Part shown: positions 12,501 to 22,960 of the stretch, one piece after another
How the letters are laid out: every line of letters starts with the position of its first letter
How positions within the stretch are numbered: position 1 is the stretch's first letter
DNA from: Paralichthys olivaceus
Taxonomy: Eukaryota > Chordata > Actinopteri > Pleuronectiformes > Paralichthyidae
Assembly (NCBI RefSeq): GCF_024713975.1
Contig: NC_091096.1
Coordinates: 27,305,458-27,369,457, forward strand
Length of the DNA: 64,000 nt
Direction: 5' to 3'
The notes under the pieces: model-generated
The model's input: only the letters and a program-made list of their open reading frames with translations
Database searches by the model: none
What the model was told of the DNA's origin: nothing
Translations under genes and position numbers: made by a program

Positions 12501-14551
12501 CCGCTACCAGCTGGGCTTTAGTGTCCAGAATGGCATTGTGTGTAGTACTGTTTTATGTTAAATGAGACTTGCAGTTACAATACTTGAATGATATGACCCT
12601 ATTTGATTGGTAATGTGAAATAATTTATTTGTCCCTTGACAGATTTGTAGCCTTATGCGTGGAGGCATTGCTGAACGAGGCGGGGTAAGAGTGGGTCACC
12701 GCATCATTGAAATCAACAGCCAGAGCGTGGTTGCCACGCCTCATGAAAAAATTGTTCACATCTTGTCCAATGCTGTAGGAGAGGTGAGGTATCACACAGA
12801 ACAGAGAGATGTGATCTGGATCTTTTTACAGACTTGTTGAAGTTTGCAGATAAAATGTTTTACCAAAGCCCTTTGAATATTTCCCCTAAGTTGCTTCAAG
12901 TAGCTATCAATTGTCAAAGTGGCACTTACATGAATTTCTTCACTCTGTGGTCATATGGTTGCTAGAGCTATTAGCAGTGAATAACACAGCTCAGTAGCGG
13001 ACCAGAAGAAACTGCATCAGATGTTTGCTAATTGGCTTTGAGGAAAGAACTAGGAAACAGTACAGTTATTGTGCTGTTCCGGGTGTCAGCAAAAAATCCG
13101 CTTTTTAACCCCTCCCAGTGCCCTTGTTACCATGGTAACCCCACAGCTCCTTACAGGAGTGAAATATAGTGCAAACACATAGTGCAAATCAAATACGGTG
13201 TATACCACAACCACATTCTTTGGTTAATTCTGTCTATCACTTATCTCCACCACAACGGAGCACGTTATAGGTCCAGTGTGTAAGATTTACGTGAAAGGGA
13301 TATTTGGCCGATATTGAATATAAAATAATCCTAGTGATGTTTGCACTGGTGTGTAATCATCTAAATTGTATGAATTATTGTTTTCTTTACCATAGAATTG
13401 TCAGGGTTCAGTGGAGGGTGAGGTGAGATTGGGACAGGGAACAGACTCGGTAGGGAAAAAGGGAAGGGAAGGACCAAAACGCAGAAACTAAATATGGTTT
13501 AACAAAAAGTGTGTTTTATTTAAAAGGGGTAAACATAACAAAAGAAATCTTCAAGAAACAAAAGTCGCACTCAAAAACAGGAGTGGAACACAGGAAGGAC
13601 AGGAAACAAACTTACGGGGAAACGTGACGAGAGCTGACGGGACACATGAACAGAACCAGAATCTAGATGACGGACAGGACCTGACCAGAAACGAAGATGA
13701 CGTACCAACCACCACAAGGGGGGAACACAAAGACTTATATACACACTGGAACTAATTAGTAACTGGGGACAGGTGGCACAAGACAGGTGAACCTGATGAG
13801 GGCAGGAAGTCAATGGGTGAAAACACACAGGGAGCAAGGACTACAAAATAAAACAGGAAACACTGAACAAACTTATCAACGAGAACAAAATACAATAACC
13901 AAGACAGGGATGAACACAGGAGAGGCACAGGGTGAAACATAGCGAGGGACAAGGAGGGGAACACAGGAGAGGGACACAGAGAACAACACAGGAGAATCAC
14001 AGGGTGGAACATAGCGAGGGACAAGGAGGGGAACACAGGAGAGGGACACAGAGAACAACACAGGAGAATCACAGGGTGGAGCACAGAGGAAGGCAGAAGG
14101 GAACATAAGAGGAACACATAAAATACATAACCGTGACAATTAATGGACTCTTTATATCTAAAAACTATATATTTACATGGAGGGGGGGGTCTCTCTGTGG
14201 AGGCCGCAATGTTTTTTACTGTCATCCAAACTTGACAAACTAAAACCTTTTGAGTGTTCATGACAACTGAACTTCACCACAGGTTTTCTTTCATGTTTTG
14301 AAGGGGAGGATGAAATGAGGAGTATTCAGCTGCAACATGCAACTTCACCTCTACATATCACTGAATTCTACACACTGAACCTTTAAGTTGCAGATAAGAG
14401 ATGGCACTTGATCTTCCAAGGTATATACTAGAAATAATATCATGCTTTATTCTGTTTTAATTGTTTGTGACTGGTCCAGATCCACATGAAGACAATGCCT
14501 GCAGCCATGTACCGCTTGCTGACCGCGCAGGAGCAGCCTGTTTACATGTGA
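2656..14551 (+). CDS. apba1: APBA1 (Mint1/X11-alpha) adaptor protein, C-terminal part, span of visible exons
   Basis: This is the 3' half of a neuronal adaptor of the X11/Mint family. These proteins bind the YENPTY tail motif of the amyloid precursor protein through a PTB domain and assemble presynaptic and trafficking complexes through two PDZ domains. Exons at 3667, 4866, 8963, 10929, 11289, 11811, 12418, 12643 and 14480, plus a probable one at 2656, join in phase without a break. Together they encode the end of the linker, the whole PTB domain, PDZ1, PDZ2 and the tail ending VYM. Residues such as [11 protein letters not shown] and the 62-codon exon starting [10 protein letters not shown] match APBA1 better than APBA2 or APBA3. 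The N-terminal half (Munc18 and CASK binding regions) must lie left of the window. Teleosts often have two APBA1 copies; I cannot tell which this is. Confidence 0.95.
3104..3490 (+). pseudogene. LINE ORF2 C-terminal fragment in APBA1 intron
   Basis: Frames spanning [18 protein letters not shown] and, after a frameshift, [20 protein letters not shown] resemble the C-terminal domain of L2-like ORF2 (pattern: 'ALNGLAP-YLS-L-TPY-P', then 'LWN-LP--IR'). The fragment is decayed and lies between two APBA1 exons. A possible further piece with ILTSLHWLK lies at 2800–2840. Confidence 0.6.
3667..3706 (+). CDS. apba1: APBA1 exon, lead into PTB domain
   Basis: A 40-nt exon encoding [13 protein letters not shown] plus the first base of a valine. 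It follows ...tcatag and ends before GTGAGT. The split valine is completed by the exon at 4866. The [21 protein letters not shown] junction is a hallmark of the Mint PTB start. Confidence 0.85.
4866..5011 (+). CDS. apba1: APBA1 exon, PTB domain beta-1 and helix
   Basis: A 146-nt exon, in phase with 3706, encoding [20 protein letters not shown] and [20 protein letters not shown], ending in SRIK before [14 protein letters not shown] is the first strand of the PTB fold. Nearly identical to mammalian APBA1. Confidence 0.97.
5828..6193 (+). mobile_element. Short inverted-repeat element, family A copy 1
   Basis: A 366-bp block begins AAAGGTACAGTGTGTAGA and ends CACACTGGACCTTT, the reverse complement of its start. 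The body contains the shared text 'gacgacagtaaaaaacatgg' and 'gcctccgtagagaggacccc', also present in copies at 13269 and 34790. It is non-coding and sits in an APBA1 intron. Confidence 0.8.
8963..9049 (+). CDS. apba1: APBA1 exon, PTB domain
   Basis: An 87-nt phase-0 exon (29 codons) encoding [20 protein letters not shown] and IKVLNADSQ, between ...cctgcag and GTACTC. Compared with the mammalian protein, an 11-residue basic segment between SRIK and this exon is absent. It is either skipped or carried by a microexon in the preceding 3.9-kb intron that I did not find. Confidence 0.96.
9459..9526. repeat. (GT)n microsatellite
   Basis: About 34 uninterrupted GT units in an APBA1 intron, followed by 'gtatgtgtgtgag'. 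Confidence 0.98.
9848..9925 (-). repeat. L2 LINE 3' tail fragment (antisense)
   Basis: The text 'tttgtatagcgccaaatcat' and 'aatctcaaggcact' is the reverse complement of the end of the L2 tail at 43680–43740 (AAGTGCCTTGAGATAATG, GGCGCTATATAAATAAAAT). A very short 5'-truncated insertion in an APBA1 intron. Confidence 0.75.
10190..10350 (+). repeat. Retroposon tail fragment
   Basis: The run 'gtaaagcgctgtgagtggtc' followed by 'agcactatattaatacagac' is a form of the common fish retroposon tail 'GTAAAGCGCTTTGAGTGG ... CGCTATATAAATGC'. Boundaries are unclear. Confidence 0.5.
10929..11114 (+). CDS. apba1: APBA1 exon, PTB domain
   Basis: A 186-nt exon of exactly 62 codons, starting [20 protein letters not shown] and ending [10 protein letters not shown] before GTAAGT. 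The [15 protein letters not shown] segment forms the peptide-binding strand region of the PTB fold. The stretch after MARRR is the variable loop. Confidence 0.98.
11289..11468 (+). CDS. apba1: APBA1 exon, PTB C-terminal helix and PTB–PDZ linker
   Basis: A 180-nt exon (60 codons): [20 protein letters not shown], the C-terminal PTB helix, then the conserved linker ending in [10 protein letters not shown] before GTAAGT. The linker tyrosine-rich segment ([13 protein letters not shown]) is known to fold back on the PTB domain in mammalian Mint1. Confidence 0.98.
11811..12023 (+). CDS. apba1: APBA1 exon, PDZ1
   Basis: A 213-nt exon (71 codons) beginning [20 protein letters not shown] and ending STCQSIIK before GTATGT. 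It supplies most of PDZ1, including the peptide-binding loop and the [20 protein letters not shown] core. Confidence 0.98.
12418..12537 (+). CDS. apba1: APBA1 exon, PDZ1 end and PDZ2 start
   Basis: A 120-nt exon (40 codons): [20 protein letters not shown], then [20 protein letters not shown]. The donor is GTGTGT, weaker than the others, but the reading continues in phase into the next exon exactly as in mammals. Confidence 0.97.
12643..12783 (+). CDS. apba1: APBA1 exon, PDZ2
   Basis: A 141-nt exon (47 codons): [20 protein letters not shown] through [14 protein letters not shown], before [24 protein letters not shown] is the PDZ2 core. Confidence 0.98.
13400..14137. mobile_element. 738-bp inverted-repeat element nested in family A copy 2
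   Basis: The insertion is flanked by AATT on both sides (13396–13399 and 14138–14141) and its ends are GTCAGGGTT and its near reverse complement AACCGTGAC (one mismatch). No protein is encoded. It contains 2.2 copies of a 72-bp tandem repeat (units start at 13926, 13998 and 14070). The class is unknown to me; the 4-bp duplication and short terminal repeats suggest a non-autonomous DNA transposon. Confidence 0.75.
13926..14092. repeat. 72-bp tandem repeat
   Basis: Units beginning CACAGGGTG at 13926, 13998 and 14070 with few differences between them; purine-rich on the plus strand. Lies inside the nested element. Confidence 0.9.
14480..14551 (+). CDS. apba1: APBA1 last coding exon
   Basis: A 72-nt exon with TGA at 14549–14551, encoding [20 protein letters not shown] then VYM. 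In mammalian Mint1 the C-terminal VYI tail can occupy PDZ1 in an auto-inhibited form; here the last residue is Met, also hydrophobic. The 1.7-kb intron before it carries MITE copy 2 with a nested insertion. Confidence 0.97.
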   Translation: MHMKTMPAAMYRLLTAQEQPVYM

Positions 14552-17450
14552 CAAGACAAGACACACACCCTTCAAACTTCCTGCAATCAAGTCACTTTCC
14601 AAGTCAACCTCATTTGTTCAGCCAGGGCTCATCCTAACTCTTCCATCCACAGCCAGTGCAGTGGATAGGAGTTGTATTGATGTTTTTTTTGCCTCATTTT
14701 AAGCAATGATGAGCGTTTTGGTCCTCGTTTTATTAGGTAAATGAGAACCACAGTGGCATGAAGATGGGAACATCCAACCCTGACCATCACACCCTGTTCG
14801 TACATCTACCATGCTGCTATTTCACTGGCAGAACACTGCCTTTTTACCTCCACCAAAGTTCTCTGCACAACACAGAACCCTCCACAGCGAGAAGATCTGT
14901 GTTTTGCTGACAATTCTGTGTGAACACACTCCCTCTTTATCACATTACACATTGGCTGCATTTTTGAAAAATCGACTCTCCTTAAATTTTGCTCCTCACA
15001 TTTCTAACAGGACAGGTTTGTGACTCTACTGTAGTCGATTATTACAATGGTTGTGTTTTTGTCATTCCACTTGTTTCATTAATGTATTCTCTGCACATAG
15101 CTCCAGTAGTAGTTCCAGTCCTCATGTAATAACCACATTTAGCCTAAAACCATTCAAACACCAGGGTAAGCAGGTACATATATAAGATAGAGAAATGTAG
15201 TCTGAATGACCCCAGGCTGATAAATACTTAAACTGTATATGAATATTCATTTCAATGCTACTCTGACATTAAATTTCACACAAACAGTAACAAGAGCTCT
15301 TGTTTACCATTCTTTTTTTGTGATAAACTGCAATAAACTCATTTTACTTGGGAGGGAGGCATTATGCCCTTTGTAAGGCTTTAAATCGGTGTAGGAGATT
15401 AAGTTAAGTGGCACTGTCAATAGCTTACCTGTAAATGTCACATCAAAGCAGAACTTGGACGTGTGACTGAAAACAGTGAAAGCTGTAAAGTTGATCTAAA
15501 TGAAACCTTCCATTGAAGCTGCTTTGTGTTAAGAGAAAACATCACATTTAAGGATTAGATCTGAGAACAGGGGGGCCTGTTACCCAAATCTGATGAAAAA
15601 TACGGGAAAAAATTAAAAAGGTCAAGGCTCTACTATGGATATCTTTGAAAGCCTGACTTTCCCTGTAGTTGAGTTCAATAAAGGCATTGGACACAATTTG
15701 AGAATTCACCCTAACAAACAATATTTAAGCTCAGGTGCAGCACTTAACAAACTACAAAAGTCATACAAAACAGTGCAATCATTCTGTTAAATAAACCTCC
15801 CACTAATGAAATCCATTGTAAAGGACTTTTTCAGGGATCACCAAAGACCCTCTCAACTAACCTTTGTATATGTAGCTTATATGTAGCTTCATTTAGCTTC
15901 GTAAATGGTTGAGAATGACTTTTTAATGTTTCTATAAAATGCATTAAATTGGAATTATTAAATTCAAATGTGAAGACAGAGTAGGATGAAAGACCTTTTC
16001 AATGAATAGGATATATATTATCGGGATTATGGCATTGTTATGACCCTGGTCTTTTTAATGCATAAGTTTAGTTGTTCCTCAACTGAAATACAAAACTTAT
16101 GTATTCTGACAAATTTGTAGTTTGTCCATTCTAGTGCGCTCAGTTGGAGGCAATTCTGTTTTAAGATTATACAGTGAAAAGATACTGACAGACATCCAGG
16201 AAGACAGAAACAGGCAGCAATTCAGCAAATCTTCCCCTTGAAAGGATTTCCGGTCCACCACTGCTCTACCGCAGCCATTTTTCATTTTCTGAAATGCAAA
16301 CTGTTCACAAGTTCAATTTTTCAGTATGCAAACTGTTTTTTGTGTTAGCTTTGTTCACAAATTTGAGAAATAGTGGTAATATATTTTGCAAACTATAAAG
16401 TTTACAATTCATTGCATTACTGTTGGCTATTTTAAATGCACACATCAACATTATTTTTGTCAGTACTGACATCACATGAGGCAAACTTGAATACAAAAGC
16501 AAAGTAAGGAGGGTTTTCCTGCCGGTCTCTAAAACAAAACAATTCTGTTGATCTGTTGTCAAACCTTTTTTAAAGGCCACTTAATCTGGACTTTGATATA
16601 GGATTTTTTTGTGAGAATCTGTGAAGCCTGTTTTCTCTAGTCTCCCAAAGCATTACTTTAGTTATGTTGTGTCCTCTTTTTTGATTACTCTGAATGTGAA
16701 ATAACCACAGCTTATTCTAGATCTGTCCACATCATTGAAGCTTATCTGGTCTTTACTACTAGTGCTGGGCTTTTTATGATATTAAATCCAATACTGACAA
16801 GGAACAGAGGCAGCACTGTGTGTGTGTGATATTCAATCAAAAACTAGCTAAATATAATACACACACCAATTAACTTTATAGAAAATAATGTGACAGTATA
16901 ATCCTCTATTGGTTGTTTTGAGTTGGCTAATAGGGAAGCTTTGGTCAATTGAAAGCAAAGAGAAATCACATTCATTCATTCATAGGTATACAGCTACAGC
17001 ACAAAATTATTTAAAGGGATAGTTCACCAAAAAGTAAAAAAGAAGTAGATGGGGACCAACATTTCAATGTAAAAAAACAACAAAAAAAGCATAAAATGCC
17101 TCCATACTGCTCCTGAACTATCCCTTTAAGGCGTGTGAGATATTTTCTCCTTCCTGGCCTGCGTTGACACAGGAAGGTAACCACAATGGTGACAGGCAGC
17201 ATGGCTGGCACACATTTCCATTTTCACTCAATTTTAATGTAACTGAAATGTTGACTCAGTGTGTTTAGACATTAAATAAATATCTAACTTTTGAAGAACA
17301 GCAGCCATGTTTAATTTATTTGCTAGCTATTCTTCCTATTCTTCCTGTATTCTTTTCTGTGGTGTAATAACTGTTATAACTTCATACTTGTACAAGAGCC
17401 AGAATGTATTTACAAAAATAAAAGACCTGTTTGAAGAAAAACATCTGTCA
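14552..17450 (+). other. APBA1 3' UTR region and AT-rich flank
   Basis: No coding potential is visible. Several polyadenylation-like signals occur (AATAAA near 15332 and 15677, and near 17416), so the messenger may end at one of these; the true end cannot be set by reading. A 119-bp inverted-repeat element lies at 17011–17129. Confidence 0.5.
17011..17129. mobile_element. 119-bp MITE with TTAA ends
   Basis: Begins TTAAAGGGATAGTTCACC and ends TGAACTATCCCTTTAA, an inverted repeat of 16 bp. This terminus is abundant in fish genomes. TTAA at both outer ends fits a TTAA-targeting element (Kolobok- or piggyBac-like), which is inference. Confidence 0.85.
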
Positions 17451-18334
17451 CAAAACTCTTCAGATTTCCATGTTTCTGGGTGAAGTACGATATCCGATAG
17501 TAGCTTCAGCCCCAGGAGGTGGCTTGGGTACTGGAATAGCATTTGTTGCTATATGGACTAGACAGCTCCAGAGGCTAGGGTGTTGGGTGTTGTTGGGACT
17601 TTAGTGGTTTCAAGACAATTACTATGATTTTAGCTATGCCTGTAGCTGTGGTCAAAGCTGTGCTTTACACAACTAAAGACAGCTGTGATATAGTCTACAA
17701 CCAAACATTAAGTGGGGCTCATACTTGGTTGAGATAGATAGAATAGATAGTGCCTGTCAGAGCCTTTGTTAAAGGTAATAAAAGGTATAAAAGGTGGAAC
17801 AATATTCATGCATTCCTAATATTCAATCCAGTATCTCCAACCAATTCAAAAAGACAATCTTCAAAAATAATGCAGAATAGTAAATTATTCTGGTCTTTTT
17901 TACATGAGATCTCATTAAATATTTTTTCTATGTCTCAAACATATGTATAATGTAACCAGTAATTAAGGAAATACTAGAGCTCCAATGAAATGCAACAGTA
18001 GGCATGAGGTGGCTCAGAGAGCACCTCCAGCTGTACCAGGGGGGTAATCAGTACAGCTCATGTCTATTGGCTGATTACCCCCATCTTAAAAGGCAGCTGA
18101 AAGAGATGCCACCAGAGACTGCCAGTGGAGAAGAGACTGGAGTGGAGACAGATCTAAACTGGGCTAAGCTGCTACTATTTCACCTGAATGGTTATATGCT
18201 GTGTGATTTATCTTTGTTCAATTGGATTTATATTAATAAAGGATGCCTGGCAGTTAATCTCATTGTATTGGGAGACCCTGGGTGGCGATGTATGTATGTA
18301 TTTTGACAACTTGACAGACTTATCATGAATGACC

Positions 18335-19765
18335 ATAAATCAATTAATCAATCATCAAATTAAAAAAGATAAGAGTAACTACAGCATTGGTTAGAGTAAA
18401 CAGTTTGAAGCATGATGGAAGTGTCATGGCCTGACAAATACGGAGATGGACAGTTGGATGACGGTAGTTTAAAGTATTTATTATAAATTAAGGAGTGTGT
18501 ATGTCAGTACTGTCAATAATGTCGATGTGAGTGTGTGAGCAATGTGAGGTGTAAGGTGTTGTGGAGCGAAAGCACAACAAAAGTCAGACAAGAGACAAAC
18601 TTGCAATCACTGGCCAGGATGAGTCCAAGTGAGAGAGAGACCTGAGTGCAAAGCCAGCTGGGCTTTTATCCTATGGGAGCGCTCGTAGTGCTCTGAATCA
18701 GCTGGCTGTCCCCACCACATTTCTTTGACACATAGAAAAAACAAAGTAACTGTCCACCACTCTCAACAGTCAGGCAGGGCCATCACAGAAGGTAAATGAT
18801 TTGAGGAATTATGGTAATGGTAGAGTATCTGAGTTGACACATTGCATATCAAGCAGTCTTGTTGCAATCATAGTCCACAATCAGCAGCCACCATGATTAG
18901 GATACACCATTATAATCTATCATCATGATCCACTGCCGCCATCAGGATCCACCATCAGCTGCCACTTCGATCATGGTCCACCACTACGATCAGTTGCCAG
19001 CACAATACAGGATTCGCCATAACTATCACGATCAGCCATTACAATCACAATCTATGATTCACGATCCATCATCATAATCCACGAAGTGGCCACAGTCGCG
19101 GCTCTGGATCTGCAAACGATAAGGCACAGAGACTCCGGGGACGAAGTCAAGTCAGTAACATGTATTGAGGAGACATTACTCTTTTTGATGTGATAAGGAG
19201 GGAGAAGAGGAAAGAGAAGCTCCATGTTTCATGTGTCCTTCAACATTTTAGACTTATAGCAGCATAACTAAGCGCAGGTCCAAGACAAGCCTGGACCAGC
19301 TCTTTCTAAGCTTTATCATAAAGGAAAATGTGTAATAGACTGGGTTGCTTAAACATAGAGATGGTGTCTGCCTCCCGAACTGAAACTGGGAGATGATTCC
19401 ACGAGAGAGGAGCTTGATAGCTGACTACTTTTAGAGATTTTAGGGGCAACAAGTAAGCCTGAATTGTGGGAAAGCAGAGGTCTAATGGGGTGATAGGGTA
19501 CTATGAGACCTTTAAGTGCCATATAGTGCCATATTATTAAGGGCCTTGCAGGTGAGGAGGAGAATTAAAATGTTTTAAATATATGTATATATATATATAT
19601 ATAAGATATAAGCAAAAGCCAGTGTAGTGAAGCTAATACAGGAGAAATGTGATTTATTTTCCTGGTTCTTATCAAGACATGTGCTGCATAATTTTGGTCT
19701 TTAACACCTTACTGCTAGAGCCTGATGATAAAGAATTACAATAATCAAGTCTGGATGTGACATTT
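18335..19765 (-). mobile_element. L2 LINE 3' fragment (antisense), interrupted
   Basis: On the minus strand this reads, in order, the C-terminal end of L2 ORF2 (about 19765–19290, including the complement of 'gaggcagacaccatctct' and a frame equivalent to the AFK-KLKTFLFDKAYS end of the copy at 42376), then the L2 3' tail matching 2069–2250, then a (TTGA)n-like end near 18340. The tail lacks the portion equivalent to 2260–2480. A 365-bp element is inserted at 18422. Confidence 0.75.
18422..18786. mobile_element. 365-bp inverted-repeat element nested in antisense L2
   Basis: The ends are TGTCATGGCCTGAC and, as reverse complement of the right end, TGTGATGGCCCTGC. The L2 text on each side shares GAAG (18418–18421 and 18787–18790), consistent with a 4-bp target duplication. 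Removing it restores the L2 tail order seen at 2200–2230. It has no coding capacity. Confidence 0.75.
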
Positions 19766-20162
19766 TTAGAAAATTATTTATTTCATTATAAATATAACCT
19801 ACATATATTGCAGATTAGCACACTGTAATTGCAAAACAAGTCATTATTAAAACTAAATGCTTTTATATCAATACAACTGTGCAGTGCACCTTGATAATTC
19901 ACCTCGCTGTTGTTTCACAAATCAAGATAGTAATATTAAAACAGTAACATAGAACCTAGAGCTAGCTCTTAGCGATTAGCACTAGCATGTAGCATTAGAG
20001 AAATTGTTTAAATGTTGTGGAATATACACTTTGGAGGAATAAAGCTGAGATGATAAGTATGAATGTTTTAGACTGTGCTAACATATTTTGGATGATCTAT
20101 CCCAGCCTAAAGGTGAGCCAGTAAATGTTTCTGTTGCTACTGATACTTCAAACAGGGGACAT

Positions 20163-20968
20163 TGTCACACCTCAGTAAAGGTCAAGTTAAGTTTTTGTCC
20201 TGTCTCCATGTTTGTACTGGGATTTCTTGTTTTATTTTGAAAAGTAACTCTCCTCTTGTTTCAGGTCACTTGCCTTTCCTCATGTGCCTCGGTCTGATTG
20301 TCTTCCCCGATCCTGATTATACTCACCTGTTTCCCATTACCTCCATGTGTGCTTATAGTCTGTGTCACCCTGTGTCTTGTCCTTTTGTCAAGTGCCACCA
20401 GCCTTTTCGTCTCGTCACAGTAAGAACCATAGTCACAGTCGGTTGCCTCGTTAAGAGTGTTTTTTGTTGGCCTTTTGCCTTATAGTTTTCATAGCTCTCT
20501 TTGTTAGTTTAATTATCTTTAGATCTTATCCCTCTTCAGAGGAGATTTTTGTTTATATATATTAGAAGTGTTGTTCCCCATTGTAGGAGTTTTATTTTAG
20601 TATATGTTCATAGTGTTTCCCTCTTAGGAGGAGATTTATTTTTTCTAACTAGTTATAGCTTATCCCTCATTGTAGGGGTTTTGTTTTAGTTAATGTTTGT
20701 AGTTTATTCCTTCTTAGGAGGAGATTTAAATTGTAACTAATTTTCATAGCTTTTTCCCTCTTCGGAGTAGATTTCTGTTAAGTGTTGTTTTATCCCCTCA
20801 CAGAAGGTAGGATTTTTCATTTGTAAGTTTTGTAATCATGGCCTCTTTTTTGAGGCACCCTCTGTTCTCCAGTTTATTGTATTGGTTTGACAAATAAACA
20901 CCTGATCATTACCAGCTCTCTCCTAACTCTGCGTCCGAGTCCTACCTCCAAGTCCTGTGCACGCGTGA
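20163..20968 (+). repeat. Repeat with TGTCAC/GTGACA ends and periodic internal motif
   Basis: The start TGTCACACCTC and end CACGCGTGACA are inverted. The interior from 20490 to 20810 repeats a pattern of roughly 60 bp built on 'tccctcttaggaggagattt'. A polyadenylation-like AATAAA lies at about 20894, 75 bp before the end, as in some LTRs. I cannot decide between solo LTR and non-autonomous DNA element. Confidence 0.45.
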
Positions 20969-21470
20969 CAGACAGAAAAAATGTTCCAGTTCGCATGAGA
21001 TTTTTCTCTCTCTCTGGCAGGATTGGATGTAGAAGTAGACCAATTGGTCAACTATATTCTGTGCTATTTGAATCTGCCAGTCACATTTATTTCATTTGCC
21101 CTGTCAGAATTTCCAGATTTCTGAACTGCTGGTTGGACAGAGAGCCAGGTTTAAAAATAAATAAATAAATAAAATAATTATGGGTGCCTTGTTTTTTAAT
21201 TAAAATTGATCTTCATTTGAATGATCCAGTATTGATTCATAAAAAGTATTGATCAATCTTTTAATATAAACCTTTTCCTGTGTATGACCCCATTGTTTAC
21301 ATAAGAATAACACCAACATTCTAGTTAGGTGCAGCGCTCACTCAAACACATTTCCCCTCAGGTAAAGGGAAAATAAGTTACATTTTTGCTGCTGTCAAAA
21401 GACCAAAATATTTTCTAATGCATGTTCTTGACAATACTGACATTTTAATGAGTGTCCAAAACTGTCATGA

Positions 21471-21790
21471 CTTGCTGTGGCAGATAGATCCTGCCAGAGC
21501 TCTCCACCCTAATCAGTCTCACCTGCACCCTGTTATCTCCTGACTGTCTGTGTATATTAACCCTGTGGGTCCTCCCTCAGGTTTGCCAGCATTTATCTTC
21601 ATGAAGTTTTCCTGTGTATGACCATCGCCTGTTTTTCCTGTCATGATTCTCTTTGCCTGCTCCCTTGGATACTGTTGCCTCGTGTTTGACCAATCGTGTA
21701 CTGACCAGGACTTTAATAAAACCACGGTAACTGCTACTCTGCCTTTTGAACTGTGCATTCTTGGGATCTCCATCTCTTGGTTCTGATAAA
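21471..21790 (+). repeat. Unclassified interspersed repeat
   Basis: Text such as 'ccctaatcagtctcacctgc' and 'ggactttaataaaaccacgg' resembles multicopy fish DNA of the same general layout as 20163–20968 (CACCTG motif, AATAAA near the end). No clean terminal repeat was found. Confidence 0.3.
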
Positions 21791-22115
21791 AACAGAAGGA
21801 GCTCATCATATTGACTATTTCACATGTTGAAAATATTAAATGGTGTCATTTTCAGATAATGTCTCAGATGTTTCCTGGAGAATGGTATAATTGGGTTCTA
21901 ATTATGGTTAAAATTGGAAAAAATAGAGAATGATTGACCAATAGAATAAAGCATAACTGTATCAGAAAATGTTTAATCATTAAACAGTGAGATACATTAC
22001 AAAATAGTTTTCATGTACAGAGGTATTGAAAAAAAAGCAAGCTTATATATTAAAATCCTAGTTAATGTTTAGATAAACATGAAAACAAAGCCCTGCCCTC
22101 AACAACCCTTTTCTA

Positions 22116-22417
22116 TTATTTTCTTGATGTCCCATAGGCTAAAGTGCTGAGGTTCCAACAGCTCTGCAGGTCATCTGACCCTGAGTGGCTGAATGCTCCA
22201 GGATGTTTCTGACGAGCTGCTATATGTGTCTGTAGCTCTGGTAGTCCACCATGGAGGAGGGTCAGGGCAGGTGGGAAATCCTGCTGTCCTTATTGCCCTG
22301 TACTAGTGTGACTTGTCCCTGGGTGAAGCCAGCCAGTGTGGGCCAGGAGGTCTGGGTGGAAGAATCTGTTGTAGAAGGAGCCAGGGGAGTGCTGCTGCTG
22401 CTCCAAATTACAGTATA
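22116..22417 (-). pseudogene. Possible degenerate coding exon, unidentified
   Basis: The minus strand stays open in one frame for about 100 codons with a single in-frame TAA. It begins after an acceptor-like 'tatatccag', with VYCNLEQQQHSPGSFYNRFF then HPDLLAHTGWLHP, and after the stop reads LTLLHGGLPELQTHIAARQK to a final TAA at 22116. Composition is G+C-richer than its AT-rich surroundings, which is why it stood out. I do not recognise the protein. It could be a decayed exon of a lost neighbour or chance. Confidence 0.3.
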
Positions 22418-22639
22418 CTGGATATAAAGGGTAAAGGTAGTTTAGATTCTACAATTATCTATCTATATCCAACCTATCTTCATTAGCAAGCTGTGCTTCA
22501 AGTATGATACTAGTGGTACAAAATTCGACATCATTAAAACTCTTAAAACTGCAGCCATCTGAAGGCAGCATAACACATATATCAAAGCTCAGTACAGATG
22601 ATACCAGGCTGCTTCAAAACACACCTCTACACATTTGAT

Positions 22640-22960
22640 GTTCATAACACCAGATTCTAGCTATTTAAGAATTGGGCATAATTTAATAGCAGCTTAACTA
22701 AAGGATGGTTCAGGGCTCACCTGAGACACAGCTTTATCAAAATGGAGCATTTTAGGTCTAACCTTAAATTTAGAGATGGTGTCTGGAGTGTGTGGGAGCT
22801 GGTTCCACAGGAGAAGAGCTTGGTAACTAAGGGGTCTACCTCCTATTTTAATCTTACAGATTCTAGTAAGCCAGAGTCAGCCTGTATTTTGGGAGCGAAG
22901 TTAGGAGCTAAGAGCTCTTTAATATTTATATTTAATTCAAAACTTCTCAAGGGTTTGTCT
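22640..22960 (-). pseudogene. L2 LINE ORF2 C-terminal fragment (antisense)
   Basis: The reverse complement contains the equivalent of LLWNQLP and DTISKFK followed by an FDKA-like end, matching the last 40 residues of the copy at 42376–43035. It lies 300 bp from a sense L2 fragment, so two L2 pieces of opposite orientation face each other. Confidence 0.65.

Larger units (their letters stand above)
13269..14384 (-). mobile_element. Short inverted-repeat element, family A copy 2, split by an insertion
   Basis: Read on the minus strand, 14384→14142 and 13395→13269 line up end to end with copies 1 and 3 of the family (GGTTCAGTGTGTAGAAT start; CTTACACACTGGACCT end). The middle, 13400–14137, is a separate element. 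Before the insertion this copy would have been about 375 bp, like copy 1. Confidence 0.85.

Noticed and set aside
13752..14261. 169-codon minus-strand frame with repeated VPRYV-like units
   Set aside because: It is a translation of the 72-bp tandem repeat in a transposon, whose length is a multiple of three, so openness is automatic.
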